From positions 47,062,110-47,126,109 of the forward strand of contig CM067553.1 in assembly GCA_034509755.1 (NCBI GenBank): a DNA stretch of 64,000 nt, written 5' to 3'. Positions 63,544-64,000 of the stretch are shown one piece after another (position 1 is the first letter of the stretch; each line of letters opens with the position of its first letter). Under the pieces are notes generated by a model. It worked only from the letters and a program-made list of their open reading frames with translations, was not told the origin of the DNA and ran no database searches. The translations under genes and the position numbers were made by a program. The DNA comes from Anisodus tanguticus. Taxonomy: Eukaryota; Streptophyta; Magnoliopsida; Solanales; Solanaceae.

Positions 63544-63872
63544 TAAAGATATACACAAAATAAACAGCTCATAGACAGCTGATATACAGAACTATGAAGA
63601 ATGCACTAACTGTCCAAAAGTTAGTTATGGATTGTTTTCCCTCCAAAATCTGTTACGGGTAGTTACTTAATTTCTTGTTAGATTTGTAAGCTATATAAAG
63701 TGTATTATATCACATTGTAATAAGAAAAAATGGAATCAATATAATATACAAGAAATGTTCTCTCTACAATTTCATCTTCTTCATTCTATACTACTCGACT
63801 ATATCTATTAGTGTATACATTGTTCTTTATCTGTTTTTGCTTGTCTTCTTAATCCTTGCACCATTAATTTCA
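63534..63872 (+). repeat. 3' LTR of copia D
   Basis: 339 bp, TGTAGAATAATAAAG to CATTAATTTCA. Partner of 58371-58683. Confidence 0.9.
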
Positions 63873-64000
63873 ACTTTATATTGTATTGGATATAATTGTC
63901 CAATACATAATTTATATTGTATATATATTCAAGGGTATGACTATGTCATGACTTAAAGTGATAATTTCGAGTCACGTATTAATTTTGTTATGAACTATGA
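63873..64000. other. Window end, no gene
   Basis: Short AT-rich flank after copia D. Nothing recognisable. Confidence 0.5.

Larger units (their letters stand above)
58371..63872 (+). mobile_element. Ty1/copia element D, complete but degenerate
   Basis: LTR pair (58371-58683, 63534-63872), primer site TGGTATCAGAG directly after the 5' LTR (58684), polypurine TTTGAGGAGGAG before the 3' LTR. Gag, protease, integrase, RT and RNase H lie in the Ty1/copia order, all with stops or shifts. The start dinucleotide of the 5' LTR is CG instead of TG, and no 5-bp target duplication remains (ATCGA versus ACTTT). Different family from A-C. Confidence 0.88.

Noticed and set aside
58371..63872. A 5-bp target duplication for copia D
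   Set aside because: The flanks ATCGA and ACTTT do not match, so none is reported.

Overview
The window is a piece of a plant nuclear chromosome, most likely from a Solanaceae species. It is AT-rich and has a few intact, widely spaced genes among layered mobile elements. Several short interspersed elements look like Solanaceae SINE families (TS-, Au- and SolS-like 3' ends, recognised from memory), and the large LTR element has the Tat/Ogre layout common in that family. There are no operons and no bacterial signals.

Only two host genes are well supported. At 29087-30400 (+) there is an intact, intronless coding sequence for the class-1 translation termination factor eRF1. It is probably preceded by a 4.2-kb intron in its 5' leader that contains about 13 copies of a ~114-bp minisatellite. 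At 38238-38966 (-) there is an intact OVATE family protein gene.

Layout: 1-3543 is intergenic, with three Stowaway-like MITEs, one hAT-like element, a SINE and a TA microsatellite. 3544-23599 is a single ~20-kb Ty3/gypsy element of the Tat/Ogre type, on the minus strand, with ~3.95-kb LTRs, a CTAGC target duplication and an extra upstream ORF. Its gag has a CHHC knuckle, the protease is followed by a G-patch, and the pol has two RNase H domains. A 22-copy minisatellite lies in the 3' untranslated part, and 288 bp at one end of the 5' LTR is duplicated. Its coding region is broken. 23600-33800 holds eRF1 with SINE and MITE copies inside and around it. 33805-37036 is a small Ty3/gypsy derivative with a gag remnant and an antisense Transposase_28-like ORF; it sits inside an older hAT-type MITE. 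37100-42990 holds the OVATE gene, small tandem repeats, foldback elements and a SINE-like insert flanked by 49-bp direct repeats. 42993-57132 contains three damaged relatives of one Ty1/copia family (two minus, one plus). 58371-63872 is a separate, heavily mutated Ty1/copia element with both LTRs.

The retroelement genes form the usual gag, protease, integrase, reverse transcriptase and RNase H sets, but none is intact. Breaks include stops, frameshifts, internal deletions and substitutions of catalytic residues. I see no unknown gene cluster. The most unusual features are the structure and history of the Ogre-like element, the hairpin repeats and deletions in the copia family, and the minisatellite in the eRF1 leader intron.
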